A DNA stretch of 64,000 nucleotides from Devosia psychrophila (GTDB taxonomy: Bacteria; Pseudomonadota; Alphaproteobacteria; Rhizobiales; Devosiaceae): contig NZ_LAPV01000170.1 in NCBI RefSeq assembly GCF_000971275.1, positions 36,748 to 100,747 of the forward strand. Reading direction: 5' to 3'. The notes under the pieces are model-generated. The model saw nothing but the letters and a program-made list of their open reading frames with translations, did not search any database and was not told the DNA's origin. Made by a program: the position numbers and the translations under genes. Of the stretch, positions 50,352-59,190 are shown piece by piece. Numbering within the stretch: the stretch's first letter is position 1; each line of letters starts with the position of its first letter.

Positions 50352-50936
50352 ATGCTTTCGCAAACCTTGGCCACCGGCCTTGAGAGCTATGAGATTGGCC
50401 CGAAAATCAGGGCGCTTCGCCTTAGGAAGAACCTCGGGCTCGTGCAGCTCGGTGAGCACACCGGCATGTCATCAGGCATGTTATCGAAGATCGAGCGGGG
50501 ACAGCTTTTCCCGACGCTTCCGACGCTGCTCAAGATCGCCATGGTCTTTGGCGTCGGCCTCGAGCATTTCTTCGTTGATTCAAAAGACCGGCCGACGCTC
50601 GCCGTCGTCAGAAAAAAGGACCGGTTGCGCCTGCCGGACCGTCCGGGCGCCGAGAACCCTTCCTATTTCTTCGAGAGCCTCGACTTCCCTGTCAGCGATC
50701 GAAAGATGGAGGCCTATTGCGCGGAGTTCGAACCGAACTCGGGAGCGACGGAGCCCCACAAACATTCAGGCGCAGAAATCATCTATGTGATCAGTGGTCA
50801 GCTTGCCGTGAACGTTGACGGCGAGGACACGTTATTGGCCGAAGGCGATTCCATGTATTTCGATTCTGGATTCCCACACAGCTATCGCCGTCAGGGAAGG
50901 GGCACCTGCTCGGTAATTGTTGTGGTCTCGGGATAG
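50352..50936 (+). CDS. XRE-family regulator with C-terminal cupin domain
   Basis: 194 residues. Helix-turn-helix at 15-70 (IRALRLRKNLGLVQLGEHTGMSSGMLSKIERGQLFP). A cupin-2 sensor at about 110-190 with EFEPNSGATEPHKHSGAEIIYVISGQ and DSMYFDSGFPHSYR providing metal or ligand residues. This architecture senses small molecules (for example amino-acid or polyamine derivatives) and usually represses a neighbour. Its target may be the accessory genes to the left or genes lost by the nearby IS insertion. The preceding spacer is AT-rich compared with the surroundings. Confidence 0.9.
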   Translation: MLSQTLATGLESYEIGPKIRALRLRKNLGLVQLGEHTGMSSGMLSKIERGQLFPTLPTLLKIAMVFGVGLEHFFVDSKDRPTLAVVRKKDRLRLPDRPGAENPSYFFESLDFPVSDRKMEAYCAEFEPNSGATEPHKHSGAEIIYVISGQLAVNVDGEDTLLAEGDSMYFDSGFPHSYRRQGRGTCSVIVVVSG

Positions 50937-51043
50937 CCTGGCCGCGTGTCCGCCGAACCGGCAGCAGCTCACAACACGAGGCTGACACTCCGCTAATCGG
51001 CGACCCAATCTGAGCCAAATTATCTGACGACGGACGAAACAGA

Positions 51044-51231
51044 TTACGCAATGGTGCAGCCTGCTTCTGGAAGGCGCTGCAGATGTTTTTGGCGGCGAGG
51101 CCCGCGCTGAGCCGACCGCGCCGACAGTGGATGTAAAGACACTGCACGCCAAGATTGGCCAGTTGACGCTGGAGAACGATTTTTTGGAAGGAGCGCTCAG
51201 CAAAGCCGGCCTGCTGAGCGCAAAGCGATGA
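51044..51231 (+). pseudogene. IS3-family OrfA fragment
   Basis: The frame reads QITQW, then GAADVFGGEARAEPTAPTVD and LHAKIGQLTLENDFLEGALS, which is the C-terminal half of IS3-family OrfA (helix-turn-helix and leucine-zipper region). The N-terminal half is absent. Its TGA overlaps the OrfB start as ATGA. Confidence 0.75.
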
Positions 51232-52058
51232 TCGATCGGGATCATGAACTATCGGTGACCCGGCAGGCGTTGGTGCTCGATATCAGCCGGAGCAGCGTCT
51301 ACTACCTGCCACGCCCGGTCTCGCCCGGCGATCTGGCACTGATGCGCCGGATCGATGAACTGCATCTGGATTACCCGTTCGCCGGCGCCCGCATGTTGCG
51401 TGATCTGCTGGGTTGGGAAGGGTTTGCTGTTGGCCGGCTACACGTGAGCACGCTGATGAAGCGGATGGGCATCGAGGCGATCTATCGCCGGCCCAATACC
51501 AGCAAGCCTGCGCCAGGCCACAAGGTCTATCCCTACCTGCTGCGCAGGCTGGCGGTGAACCGGCCCAATCGGGTCTGGGCAATCGACATTACCTACATCC
51601 CCATGGCGCGCGGCTTCGTCTACCTGGCGGCGGTGGTGGACTGGTTCAGTCGGCGGGTCTTGGCCTGGCGGCTCTCGATCAGCATGGACGTGAGCTTCTG
51701 CATCGAGGCGGTTGAGGAGGCTCTGGGTAAATACGGCGCCCCCGAAATCTTCAACAGCGACCAGGCCAGCCAATTTACCAGCATGGCCTTCACCGGCCTG
51801 CTGCGCGACAATGGCATCGCCATTAGCATGGACGGCAGAGGGGCATGGCGCGACAATGTCTTCGTCGAGCGGCTTTGGCGGTCCATCAAATACGAGGAGG
51901 TTTACCTGCGCGCCTATGACGCCGTCTCGGACGCGCGAACCTTGATCGGCAAATACCTGGCCTTCTACAACAGTGGGCGCCCTCACTCGAACCTTGACCG
52001 CATGACCCCGGACGAGGCCTACTTCAATGCGCTGATGCCAATTCCGGCAGCGGCATAA
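51228..52058 (+). CDS. IS3-family transposase OrfB
   Basis: 276 residues, apparently complete. Integrase core with DDE: Asp in RVWAIDITYIPMARGFVYLA, Asp in EIFNSDQASQFTS, Glu in WRDNVFVERLWRSIKYEEVY. The typical end YNSGRPHSNLDRMTPDEAYF is present. In intact elements it is made as an OrfAB frameshift product; with OrfA truncated the element is probably immobile on its own. Confidence 0.92.
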   Translation: MIDRDHELSVTRQALVLDISRSSVYYLPRPVSPGDLALMRRIDELHLDYPFAGARMLRDLLGWEGFAVGRLHVSTLMKRMGIEAIYRRPNTSKPAPGHKVYPYLLRRLAVNRPNRVWAIDITYIPMARGFVYLAAVVDWFSRRVLAWRLSISMDVSFCIEAVEEALGKYGAPEIFNSDQASQFTSMAFTGLLRDNGIAISMDGRGAWRDNVFVERLWRSIKYEEVYLRAYDAVSDARTLIGKYLAFYNSGRPHSNLDRMTPDEAYFNALMPIPAAA

Positions 52059-52218
52059 CCAAGGCCGAAATTCACTTAGCCAAGCCCCGCAGGCTGTTCA
52101 GACAAACCGAGCCACCTCTTGACCCGCTATTGACATCAGCCAGTGCTGGTTTGACGAAAGCTCGTTACTGCTGCCCGCAAACTTGCCTTGGTCTAAGCAA
52201 AACGCGAAAGGGGCGATT

Positions 52219-53199
52219 ATGTTGGTGCTTGTCACAGGAGCCACCGGCAAGGTGGGTCAGGTCCTGCTGGAGAGCCTGCTGTCGGAACCGCGGTGGGCCC
52301 ATGCCCGCATTCGGGCATTATGTCACAATCGGTCGATGCCACCACAAGACCGGCTCGAGATCATACGCGGTTCGATCGCCGATCGTGCCGTGGTCGAGAT
52401 GGCCATGGCGGGGGTAACCCATGTCATTCACATGGCAACGGTCAAGGAAGACCCGCTGACGGCGATGGATGTGTCGGTCAAGGGGATGTTCTGGCTGCTC
52501 GAGGCGTTTCGCGTCAGCCCAACCGGCCAGCAGTTCATGCTGATCGGTGGCGATTGCGTCGTCGGCCACATCATCATGCCCTATGACGCGCCGATCACTG
52601 AAAACTCGCCCCGGAAGCCTTATCCGGGAGTGTATGCACTTTCGAAGTTGCTCGAAGAGGTCATGCTGGAGCAATATTACATCCAGTATGGCATCAACGG
52701 TTGCTGCCTGCGCTCACCATGGATCATGGAAAAAGACGACTTCCGGTATGTCTTGAGTTTTGGCGCCGATCAGTTCGGGGGTCCCGGCTGGGACGAACTG
52801 ATCACACCTGGAGATCGCGAACGGTTTCATGCACAAGGCTTGGTGCCGTTGCTCATAGACGCCACCGGCAGACCCCTTAGGCGAAATTTCGTGCATGTGA
52901 GCGATCTGGTTGCGGCCATTCTGGCGGCGCTCGATAATACGGCTACCCGCCAGAACCTGTTCAACATCGCCATGAATTCGCCCGTGGACTATGGTGAGGT
53001 TGCCGCTCGGTTGGCCGAGACCCGCGATCTTGCAAGCGTTCGGGTCGAGACGCCCTTTCACTCCAACTGGCTGGACAATAGCAAGGCGCGTCTTACGTTG
53101 GGCTGGGCGCCAAAGATCAACCTTGAGCGTATGGTGGACGATGCGTTCGCCTATGTCCGGGCCAAAGACGATCCGCGCAAGGTCTGGTATGTGGGTTGA
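52219..53199 (+). CDS. NAD-dependent epimerase/dehydratase family protein
   Basis: 326 residues from ATG 52219 with a GGGG/AAGG-type site. Extended SDR: LVLVTGATGKVGQVLLESLL, catalytic YxxxK in GVYALSKLLEE, and GGDCVVGH before it. It begins about 100 bp after the IS3 right end, so the insertion may have replaced its native upstream region. It lies next to the acid-sugar importer and may be a dehydrogenase of an aldose, uronate or tetronate; substrate is not determinable. Confidence 0.87.
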   Translation: MLVLVTGATGKVGQVLLESLLSEPRWAHARIRALCHNRSMPPQDRLEIIRGSIADRAVVEMAMAGVTHVIHMATVKEDPLTAMDVSVKGMFWLLEAFRVSPTGQQFMLIGGDCVVGHIIMPYDAPITENSPRKPYPGVYALSKLLEEVMLEQYYIQYGINGCCLRSPWIMEKDDFRYVLSFGADQFGGPGWDELITPGDRERFHAQGLVPLLIDATGRPLRRNFVHVSDLVAAILAALDNTATRQNLFNIAMNSPVDYGEVAARLAETRDLASVRVETPFHSNWLDNSKARLTLGWAPKINLERMVDDAFAYVRAKDDPRKVWYVG

Positions 53200-53243
53200 G
53201 GTCAGGGCCGGGCGTTCCGGCCGGCGTGGGTGCCAACTGAGTT

Positions 53244-53270
53244 TGGAGCGCGCCGGATCGGCGCGCTCCA
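53244..53270. terminator. Hairpin between convergent genes
   Basis: TGGAGCGCGCCG at 53244-53255 pairs perfectly with CGGCGCGCTCCA at 53259-53270 over a GAT loop, between the stops of the epimerase and the binding-protein gene. No long T-run, so it may be a weaker or factor-assisted terminator. Confidence 0.7.
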
Positions 53271-53283
53271 CGCATCTCGTGTC

Positions 53284-54279
53284 CTATTTCTGGATGCAGG
53301 TGTCGACCGTGTCCTTGGTGCATTCGTCGAGGCCGGTGAACACCGGATCGGCAACCGGCTTGCCCTCGATCAGGTCGATCATCACCGACGGCGCCAGATA
53401 GCCCATTTCGAAAGGCCGCTGGCCCACCAGCGCCGTAACCAAGCCCTCCTTGGCCAAAGCCACTTGGTCACCAATCGTGTCGGCAGCGCCAATTGCAAAG
53501 TCGTTGCTCGCGATCCGGTCGGCCAGTGGCCCGATCAGGTCGCGATAGGGCTGCGGGGCCCCGAACATCGGCCAGCCGCCCATGATGCCGAAGGCGTCGA
53601 GATCAGGATTGGCAGCAAGGATGTCGCTCATCGCCTGCACACCCTTGGCGCCGTCATCATTGGTGAAAACGGGGCAACCGGCGACTTCGGTCCAGCCGCC
53701 TTCGCCGGCCAGCGCCGCGAGGCCGTCCTGGCCCGTCAGGGCGTCTCGCATGCCCTGCGCACGCTGCAGAATGTTGTCGGCAGCGGCATTGCCTTCGATG
53801 GTGCAGATGGTGCCGCCATCGGGCTTGGCAGCTTTGATGTATTCGCCGATCTTGCGGCCCATCACATAGTTGTCGGTGCCCAGATAGGTCCTGCGCAAAC
53901 CGGCATCCGCCTTGCTCAGGTCGGCGTCTAGCGTCATCACCGGAATGGTGGGTGCGGAGCTTTTGATCGTATTGGCGATCAGAGGTGCATTTGACGGCGA
54001 GACGGCCAGGGCGGCGGTGTTCGGATTGCTGAGCATGTCCTGCAGGATCTGGGCTTCGCCGGCTTCATCGGATGTCGATGCAGGGCCGGTGTAAAAGCAC
54101 TCGTACTCGGAATCAGCGTTCTCGGAATTCCATTTCTGGCAGCCCTGGTTAATGGCTTCGAAGAACGGATTGTCGAGGCCCTTGACGACGATAACCAGTT
54201 GTTTTTTTGTTTGAGCAAAGGCCGGTGCGGCGCCAAGCGACAGCGCCGCGACCGCGACCAGTAAGGCAACTTTCTTCAT
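53284..54279 (-). CDS. Sugar-type ABC transporter substrate-binding protein (acid-sugar cluster)
   Basis: 331 residues with a signal peptide (MKKVALLVAVAALSLGAAPAFA). Type I periplasmic binding fold of the ribose group: VVKGLDNPFFEAINQGCQKW, LAVSPSNAPLIANTIKS and CTIEGNAAADNILQRAQG. Several Cys residues could pair. It is divergent from the ATPase and permease genes but clearly their partner by type. Within a tetronate cluster the ligand is probably a four-carbon acid sugar or a precursor (inference). Confidence 0.9.
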   Translation of the reverse strand: MKKVALLVAVAALSLGAAPAFAQTKKQLVIVVKGLDNPFFEAINQGCQKWNSENADSEYECFYTGPASTSDEAGEAQILQDMLSNPNTAALAVSPSNAPLIANTIKSSAPTIPVMTLDADLSKADAGLRRTYLGTDNYVMGRKIGEYIKAAKPDGGTICTIEGNAAADNILQRAQGMRDALTGQDGLAALAGEGGWTEVAGCPVFTNDDGAKGVQAMSDILAANPDLDAFGIMGGWPMFGAPQPYRDLIGPLADRIASNDFAIGAADTIGDQVALAKEGLVTALVGQRPFEMGYLAPSVMIDLIEGKPVADPVFTGLDECTKDTVDTCIQK

Positions 54280-54550
54280 TGATATTCTCCCGATTGCGAC
54301 AGCGCCGTCCGCGAGCGGGTTGGCCCAGCTCCACGGCCTCCTTGGCCTGCCGAAATAAGGCTAAGCCCGATCAGACTGACCAGTCAACAATTAATAGGAT
54401 TAATCGAGGCATGGCCGTTGACGGCCAAGAATCCATTTGCATATGTGGCTTTAGGTTTCGTCCTGGGGAGGAGAAGCCGAGAGCACGAGCGCCTGTGAAT
54501 CACATTCCGACTTGAATGAGGATTCTCGCTTACTTGCGGAAGGACAAACG

Positions 54551-55291
54551 GTGGCGATCTTAGAACTTTCCAATATTTCCAAGCACTTCGGTGCCATCCA
54601 AGCCGTCAACGACGTCTCGTTCTCGCTCGAAGCGGGCGAGGTGGTCGGGCTTATGGGGGACAACGGCGCCGGCAAGTCGACGCTGGTCAAGATGATCGCT
54701 GGCAATTTCTTGCCCAGTGAAGGGTCCATGCGGATGGAGGGGCAGAGCCTGGTCATGCACCGGCCGGTCGATGCGCGCCGGCACGGCATCGAAATCGTCC
54801 ACCAGGACCTGGCGCTATGCAACAACCTGACAGCCGCTGCCAACGTATACCTCGGCCGTGAAATCCATCGCTGGTTCGGGCCCCTGCGCGTGCTCGACTA
54901 TGGCACGATGTACCGGCGGGCCGGCGAAATCTTCGCGGAGCTCAAATCGGAAACCCGACCGCGCGATCTCATCCGCAACATGTCCGGCGGACAGCGCCAA
55001 GCCGTTGCCATTGCACGAACACGTTTGTCAGAGGCCAAGCTGGTGCTGATGGATGAGCCCACGGCGGCAATTTCGGTGCGACAGGTGGCCGAGGTGCTTA
55101 GCCTGATCCAGCGCCTGCGCGACCAGGGAGTCACGGTAGTGCTGATCAGCCATCGCATGCCGGACGTTTTCAGCGTCGCCGACCGGGTCATCGTGCTGCG
55201 GCGCGGTCGCAAGGTTGCCGATAAGCTCATCGCAAACAGTTCGCCTGAAGAAGTAACCGGGCTCATCACCGGCGCCATTGAAAAGGTCTAG
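54551..55291 (+). CDS. Sugar-type ABC transporter ATPase, single cassette
   Basis: 246 residues from GTG 54551 preceded by AAGGA; a TTG at 54512 is in frame. Walker A GLMGDNGAGKSTLVKMIAG, signature MSGGQRQAVAIAR, Walker B LVLMDEPTAAISVRQV, and His in LISHRMPDVFSV. Only one cassette, as in the FrcA/XylG-like short ATPases that act as homodimers, in contrast to the double ATPase at 28.7 kb. Followed by the permease after five bases. Confidence 0.92.
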   Translation: MAILELSNISKHFGAIQAVNDVSFSLEAGEVVGLMGDNGAGKSTLVKMIAGNFLPSEGSMRMEGQSLVMHRPVDARRHGIEIVHQDLALCNNLTAAANVYLGREIHRWFGPLRVLDYGTMYRRAGEIFAELKSETRPRDLIRNMSGGQRQAVAIARTRLSEAKLVLMDEPTAAISVRQVAEVLSLIQRLRDQGVTVVLISHRMPDVFSVADRVIVLRRGRKVADKLIANSSPEEVTGLITGAIEKV

Positions 55292-55296
55292 GGCCC

Positions 55297-56295
55297 ATGA
55301 CAACCACACTTGATCAGACAATCGCGAAGAAGCAGCACAATTGGCGGTCCACGTTGCTCAAGAGCCAGACCTTCTGGGTGTTGATCGCCATCATTGCAGC
55401 ATGCGTGTTCCTTTCACTGGCCACCGATTCGTTCGCCACCTCCAAGAACATCTTTAACATCACGCGCAACGTCACCTTCACCGCGATCATCGCGCTGGGT
55501 ATGACGATGGTTATCATCATCGGGGGTATCGACCTGTCGGTGGGCTCGGTGCTGTGCCTGTCGAGCATGGTATTGGCGGTGACCATGCATGCCGGCTACG
55601 GGCTCGAGATTGGCGTTGTTGCCGCGCTTCTGACCTCGCTGGCGGTGGGGGGCTTCAATGGGGTACTGGTGGCCTATCTGGGATTTCCACCCTTCGTCGT
55701 GACTCTGGGAATGCTCTCCATCGCGCGAAGCCTGGCTATGGTTGCATCTAATAATACCGTGGTGTTCGAGTTCGGCCCAGATCATGATCGACTGCTCGAT
55801 CTTGGGGGCGGGGCGTGGTTCCTGGGCATCGCCAATCCCGTGCTCTACATGGTCGGACTGGCGCTGATCGTGGGGTTTGTGCTGCGCTGGACCAAGTTCG
55901 GACGCCACCTTTATGCAATCGGCGGCAATGAGAACGCGGCGACGCTCACCGGCGTACCGGTGCGGCTGATCAAGGTTGCCGTCTACATGATTTCGGCCTT
56001 GTCCGCCGGTATTGCCGGCATCATCCAGACCGGCTGGCTGGGGGCGGTCACCACCAATATCGGGACGGGCATGGAGTTGCAGGTCATCGCCGCGGCGGTG
56101 ATCGGGGGGGCCAGCCTTGTCGGCGGCGTCGGCACAGCCCTCGGCGCCTTGGTCGGCGCCGCGCTGATCGAAGTTATCCGAAACAGTCTGGGGCTATTGG
56201 GAATCAACGCCTTTTGGCAAGGTGCGTTCATCGGGGGATGCATCATCATCGCTGTCGGATTCGAGAGGGTGCGGCAGCTGCGATCATCCGACTAA
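55297..56295 (+). CDS. Sugar-type ABC transporter permease (RbsC family)
   Basis: 332 residues with about nine helices. The family motif IIIGGIDLSVGSVLCLSSMV is near residue 72, YLGFPPFVVTLGMLSIARS follows, and GRHLYAIGGNENAATLTGVP faces the ATPase. It completes the importer of the acid-sugar cluster. A hairpin follows 7 bp after the stop. Confidence 0.93.
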   Translation: MTTTLDQTIAKKQHNWRSTLLKSQTFWVLIAIIAACVFLSLATDSFATSKNIFNITRNVTFTAIIALGMTMVIIIGGIDLSVGSVLCLSSMVLAVTMHAGYGLEIGVVAALLTSLAVGGFNGVLVAYLGFPPFVVTLGMLSIARSLAMVASNNTVVFEFGPDHDRLLDLGGGAWFLGIANPVLYMVGLALIVGFVLRWTKFGRHLYAIGGNENAATLTGVPVRLIKVAVYMISALSAGIAGIIQTGWLGAVTTNIGTGMELQVIAAAVIGGASLVGGVGTALGALVGAALIEVIRNSLGLLGINAFWQGAFIGGCIIIAVGFERVRQLRSSD

Positions 56296-56302
56296 CGCGA
56301 TG

Positions 56303-56329
56303 GGAGCCCCCTTGCCCAAAGGGGGCTCC
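56303..56329. terminator. Hairpin between convergent genes
   Basis: GGAGCCCCC at 56303-56311 pairs with GGGGGCTCC at 56321-56329 over a nine-base loop, between the permease stop and the stop of the convergent dehydrogenase. Strong stem, no T-run. Confidence 0.7.
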
Positions 56330-56330
56330 G

Positions 56331-57239
56331 TCACTTCGCTCCGCCGTTGAGCCGGTCGATATAAGCGGGCAGCATCGGCACATAGTCCTTGGCACCGCCA
56401 GCGGCGATCGCCACGCCATAAGAGTTTTTGACCGCATTCCCAACCGGGTTGACCAGCCCCGCCCCGTCTGCCATCGCCTCAAGATAGCGCAGATCCTTGA
56501 ACGCATTGGCCAAGCTGAACTTGTGTGCCTCACGATCACCCTCGAGTGTGAAGCGCATGAAGGTCTGGTAGAAGCCGCAATCCATGCGGCCACCCCGGAT
56601 CACCTGATCGAGGCGATCTGCCGAAATCCCGACCCTGTCCGCCAGGGCCAGAGCTTCGGCGTAGATGGCGCCATAGCCCAGTGAAATGAAGTTGTTGAGC
56701 AGCTTCATGCGGTGTCCGTCGCCGACGCCACCGATATGGACGATCTTGCCAGCCCAGGTGCCCAGCACGGGCAAGACGCGTTCGAAAACCACATCCTCGG
56801 CGCCTACCATGGTATCGAGCGTACCATCCCAAGCCTCCTTGGGCGTGCGGCTGAGCGGCGCGTCGACATAGTCAATGCCGGCATTCTTGAGTTCTGTGGC
56901 AAGCTTGACCGTCGAGCTGGGGTCGGAGCTTGAACAGTCGATCACAACGGAACCGGCCTTGAGCGTGGCAGCCAGCCCTGCGGCACCGCGAACCAGCGCC
57001 TCGACTTCCGTCGAGCCGGTGACACAGAGGAAAACGATGTCGGAGCGGCCCGCCAGTTCGGCGACCGATCCGGCCTCGATCGCCCCGCGACCCTGCAAGT
57101 CCTCCACCGGCGCACGATTGGTGTGTCCCATCACCGTAAGGGCATAGCCCTTTTCCACGATGTTCTTGGCCATGCCATGACCCATCAGGCCAAGGCCGAT
57201 GAACCCGATGGCGTCACGGGGGTGCGGAGCGTCAGACAT
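56331..57239 (-). CDS. Beta-hydroxyacid dehydrogenase (3-hydroxyisobutyrate/threonate type)
   Basis: 302 residues from ATG 57239 with AAGGA upstream. Start AIGFIGLGLMGHGMAKNI, substrate loop DAPLSRTPKEAWDGTLDTM, and catalytic Lys in HRMKLLNNFISLGYG. The family oxidises C3-C4 hydroxy acids such as tetronates, tartronate semialdehyde and 3-hydroxyisobutyrate. It is the last gene of the minus-strand set kinase-aldolase-dehydrogenase. A second member lies at 60363; the two may act on different stereoisomers (inference). Confidence 0.88.
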   Translation of the reverse strand: MSDAPHPRDAIGFIGLGLMGHGMAKNIVEKGYALTVMGHTNRAPVEDLQGRGAIEAGSVAELAGRSDIVFLCVTGSTEVEALVRGAAGLAATLKAGSVVIDCSSSDPSSTVKLATELKNAGIDYVDAPLSRTPKEAWDGTLDTMVGAEDVVFERVLPVLGTWAGKIVHIGGVGDGHRMKLLNNFISLGYGAIYAEALALADRVGISADRLDQVIRGGRMDCGFYQTFMRFTLEGDREAHKFSLANAFKDLRYLEAMADGAGLVNPVGNAVKNSYGVAIAAGGAKDYVPMLPAYIDRLNGGAK

Positions 57240-57257
57240 GGTCATTCCTTCTCAAAA

Positions 57258-57914
57258 CTATTTGGGATCGAAGCGTTGGCGCAGGACAGCAACCTGCTGT
57301 GAGGTGAGGGGTCGGATGGCACGCGTGCCGAGCAGCAGGAACAGGCGCGCCGTTTCCTCCAGCTCCTCGGTGGCATATTGGGCATTTGCGAGGCTGGTGC
57401 CGGCCACGACCGGCCCGTGATTGGCCAGTAGCACGGCATGGTGCGCGCCGCTGAGGGCACCCACGGCCTTTGCCAATTCGGCATCGCCCGGCGGCAGGTA
57501 GGGGACCAGCGGAAGCCGGCCTACCCTCATGACGTAGTAGGCGGTCAGCGGCGGCAAGACGTCGAGCGGGTCAATGCCCTCCAGCATGCTGACCGCCACC
57601 GAATGGGTCGAGTGGAGATGTACTACGGCCCGCGCATCCTGCCGCTGGCTATACATCGCCAAGTGCAGTGCACCTTCCTTAGTTGGTGCGTCGCCCCCGA
57701 TGTGGCGGCCGGTGCTGTCGAACAGCGAGAGCCGCGCCGGGTCGAGATCACCCAAGGAGGCATTCGTCGGCGTCATCAGCCAGCCACCCTCATCGAGGCG
57801 AATGCTGATATTGCCGGTTGAGCCGAATGTCAGGCCACGCTCGAACAGGGATTTCCCAACCTTGACGATGTCGGTACGGGCCAGATTTTCAGCATGCCGA
57901 ATGGAGTCAATCAT
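57258..57914 (-). CDS. otnC: Class II aldolase, 3-oxo-tetronate 4-phosphate decarboxylase type
   Basis: 218 residues. Class II aldolase/adducin fold: GSTGNISIRLDEGGWLMTPT binds the phosphate, VVHLHSTHSVAVSML gives zinc His residues, and ANHGPVVAGTSLANAQYATEELEE completes the site. Beside a DUF1537 kinase and an OtnI-type isomerase, the OtnC reaction (3-oxo-tetronate 4-phosphate to dihydroxyacetone phosphate plus CO2) is expected. It overlaps the kinase gene by eight bases. Confidence 0.85.
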   Translation of the reverse strand: MIDSIRHAENLARTDIVKVGKSLFERGLTFGSTGNISIRLDEGGWLMTPTNASLGDLDPARLSLFDSTGRHIGGDAPTKEGALHLAMYSQRQDARAVVHLHSTHSVAVSMLEGIDPLDVLPPLTAYYVMRVGRLPLVPYLPPGDAELAKAVGALSGAHHAVLLANHGPVVAGTSLANAQYATEELEETARLFLLLGTRAIRPLTSQQVAVLRQRFDPK

Positions 57915-59175
57915 CGAGCTTGTCCCACGCAGTCAAAAAGAAATCAGGGTCGCCAAAATTACCCGACTTAAGTGCCAGTGCCAGATCGGGCACGCCGATG
58001 CTGCGGGTCCAGGGAACGCCTGGCGCAATTTGCGGACCAATGCGGAGCGCCTGCGCGCCGAGCGCCGCCACCACCGCGCCCGAGGTTTCCCCGCCGGCAA
58101 CGAGGAAACGCGAAAATCCTCTGTCACGCAGAATGACGCTGACCTCTGCCAGCAGGCTTTCCACCATCTCGCCTGCCCGCTCGATACCGAGGCTGTGCTG
58201 TACCACGCGGACAGAGGCAGGATCATCGCTAGAATAGACCAGCGCCGGTTCCTCCGCATTTTGGGCCACAATCCATTCGGCCACGCCGGCTGCATTCTGA
58301 GTGCCCGCGGCAATCTCGGCCGGCACGATGCGGAGCGCCGGCATGCGCGCGCCGATAGCTGCTGCCACTTGCCCACGGGTCGCCGCCGAACATGATCCGG
58401 CCAGGATGACCGAGCGACCAGCCGGCGCGGCCATGCTAGCGACTAGCGGCGTCGTGCCGATCTTTCCCTGCCGCCGAAAATTGTCTGGCAGACCCATGGC
58501 GATCCCCGAGCCGCCCGTGATGAGCGTCGCATCCGCCAGTGCTGTCCCCAGCACCCGCAAGTCCGCGTCAGCAACGGCATCGGCAATCATCAGTTTTTGC
58601 CCAACTGCTGCTGCTTCGTTCAAAGCTACCTGCACGGCGCGTGCTCCAGCGGCCACGACGTCCAGTGGCAGCAAACCCACCTTGCCGCGCGTCTGCCTTT
58701 GCAGGACCCGGACAAGATTGGCGTCCCGCATTGGCGTCAGCGGGTGGTCTTTCATCGGTGAGTCCGACAACAAGGAGTGCCCGACAAACAGATGTCCCTG
58801 ATAGACCGAGCGGCCGGCCGCGGGGAACGCCGGACAGGCAATCGCAATCTCCGCCCCCAGGAGATCCAGCAGCGCTTCTGCCACCGGACCAATATTGCCG
58901 GCATCGGTGGAATCAAAGGTCGAGCAATATTTGAACAGAAGCTGCTCGGCGCCCGCTGCCAGCAACGCCCGCGCTGCAGCAAGGCTCATTTCAACAGCAT
59001 CGCCAGCTGCAATAGTGCGCGACTTCAGGGCCACCACAACCGCCTCAGCATCGCCAAAATCGGTATTGCGGGGAGGTACACCGACAAATTGTACTGTTCT
59101 CATGCCGTTGCGGGCGAGCATCAGGGACAGGTCGGTCGCTCCGGTCAGATCATCGGCTATAGCGCCAAGCAGCAT
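57907..59175 (-). CDS. otnK: DUF1537 four-carbon acid sugar kinase, 3-oxo-tetronate type
   Basis: 422 residues of the acid-sugar kinase family once called DUF1537. Substrate-binding N-domain starts GAIADDLTGATDLSLMLARNG; the ATP-binding C-domain has LAGSCSAATRGQVAAA and FLVAGGETSGAVVAALG. Family kinases phosphorylate 3-oxo-tetronates, D-erythronate, L-threonate or related acids at the terminal hydroxyl. With OtnC and OtnI types nearby, 3-oxo-tetronate kinase is the best call. It lies 15 bp after the LacI regulator on the same strand. Confidence 0.88.
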   Translation of the reverse strand: MLLGAIADDLTGATDLSLMLARNGMRTVQFVGVPPRNTDFGDAEAVVVALKSRTIAAGDAVEMSLAAARALLAAGAEQLLFKYCSTFDSTDAGNIGPVAEALLDLLGAEIAIACPAFPAAGRSVYQGHLFVGHSLLSDSPMKDHPLTPMRDANLVRVLQRQTRGKVGLLPLDVVAAGARAVQVALNEAAAVGQKLMIADAVADADLRVLGTALADATLITGGSGIAMGLPDNFRRQGKIGTTPLVASMAAPAGRSVILAGSCSAATRGQVAAAIGARMPALRIVPAEIAAGTQNAAGVAEWIVAQNAEEPALVYSSDDPASVRVVQHSLGIERAGEMVESLLAEVSVILRDRGFSRFLVAGGETSGAVVAALGAQALRIGPQIAPGVPWTRSIGVPDLALALKSGNFGDPDFFLTAWDKLDD

Positions 59176-59190
59176 GTGAGGTTCCTCGTT

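Larger units (their letters stand above)
51044..52118 (+). mobile_element. IS3-family insertion element, left end missing
   Basis: Contains the C-terminal part of OrfA and a complete OrfB with a right end near 52095-52118 (TGTTCAGACAAACCGAGCCACCTC), resembling the inverted repeat of this IS3 group. No matching left inverted repeat or OrfA start is found between the XRE gene and 51044, so the left end has been lost. Confidence 0.75.
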
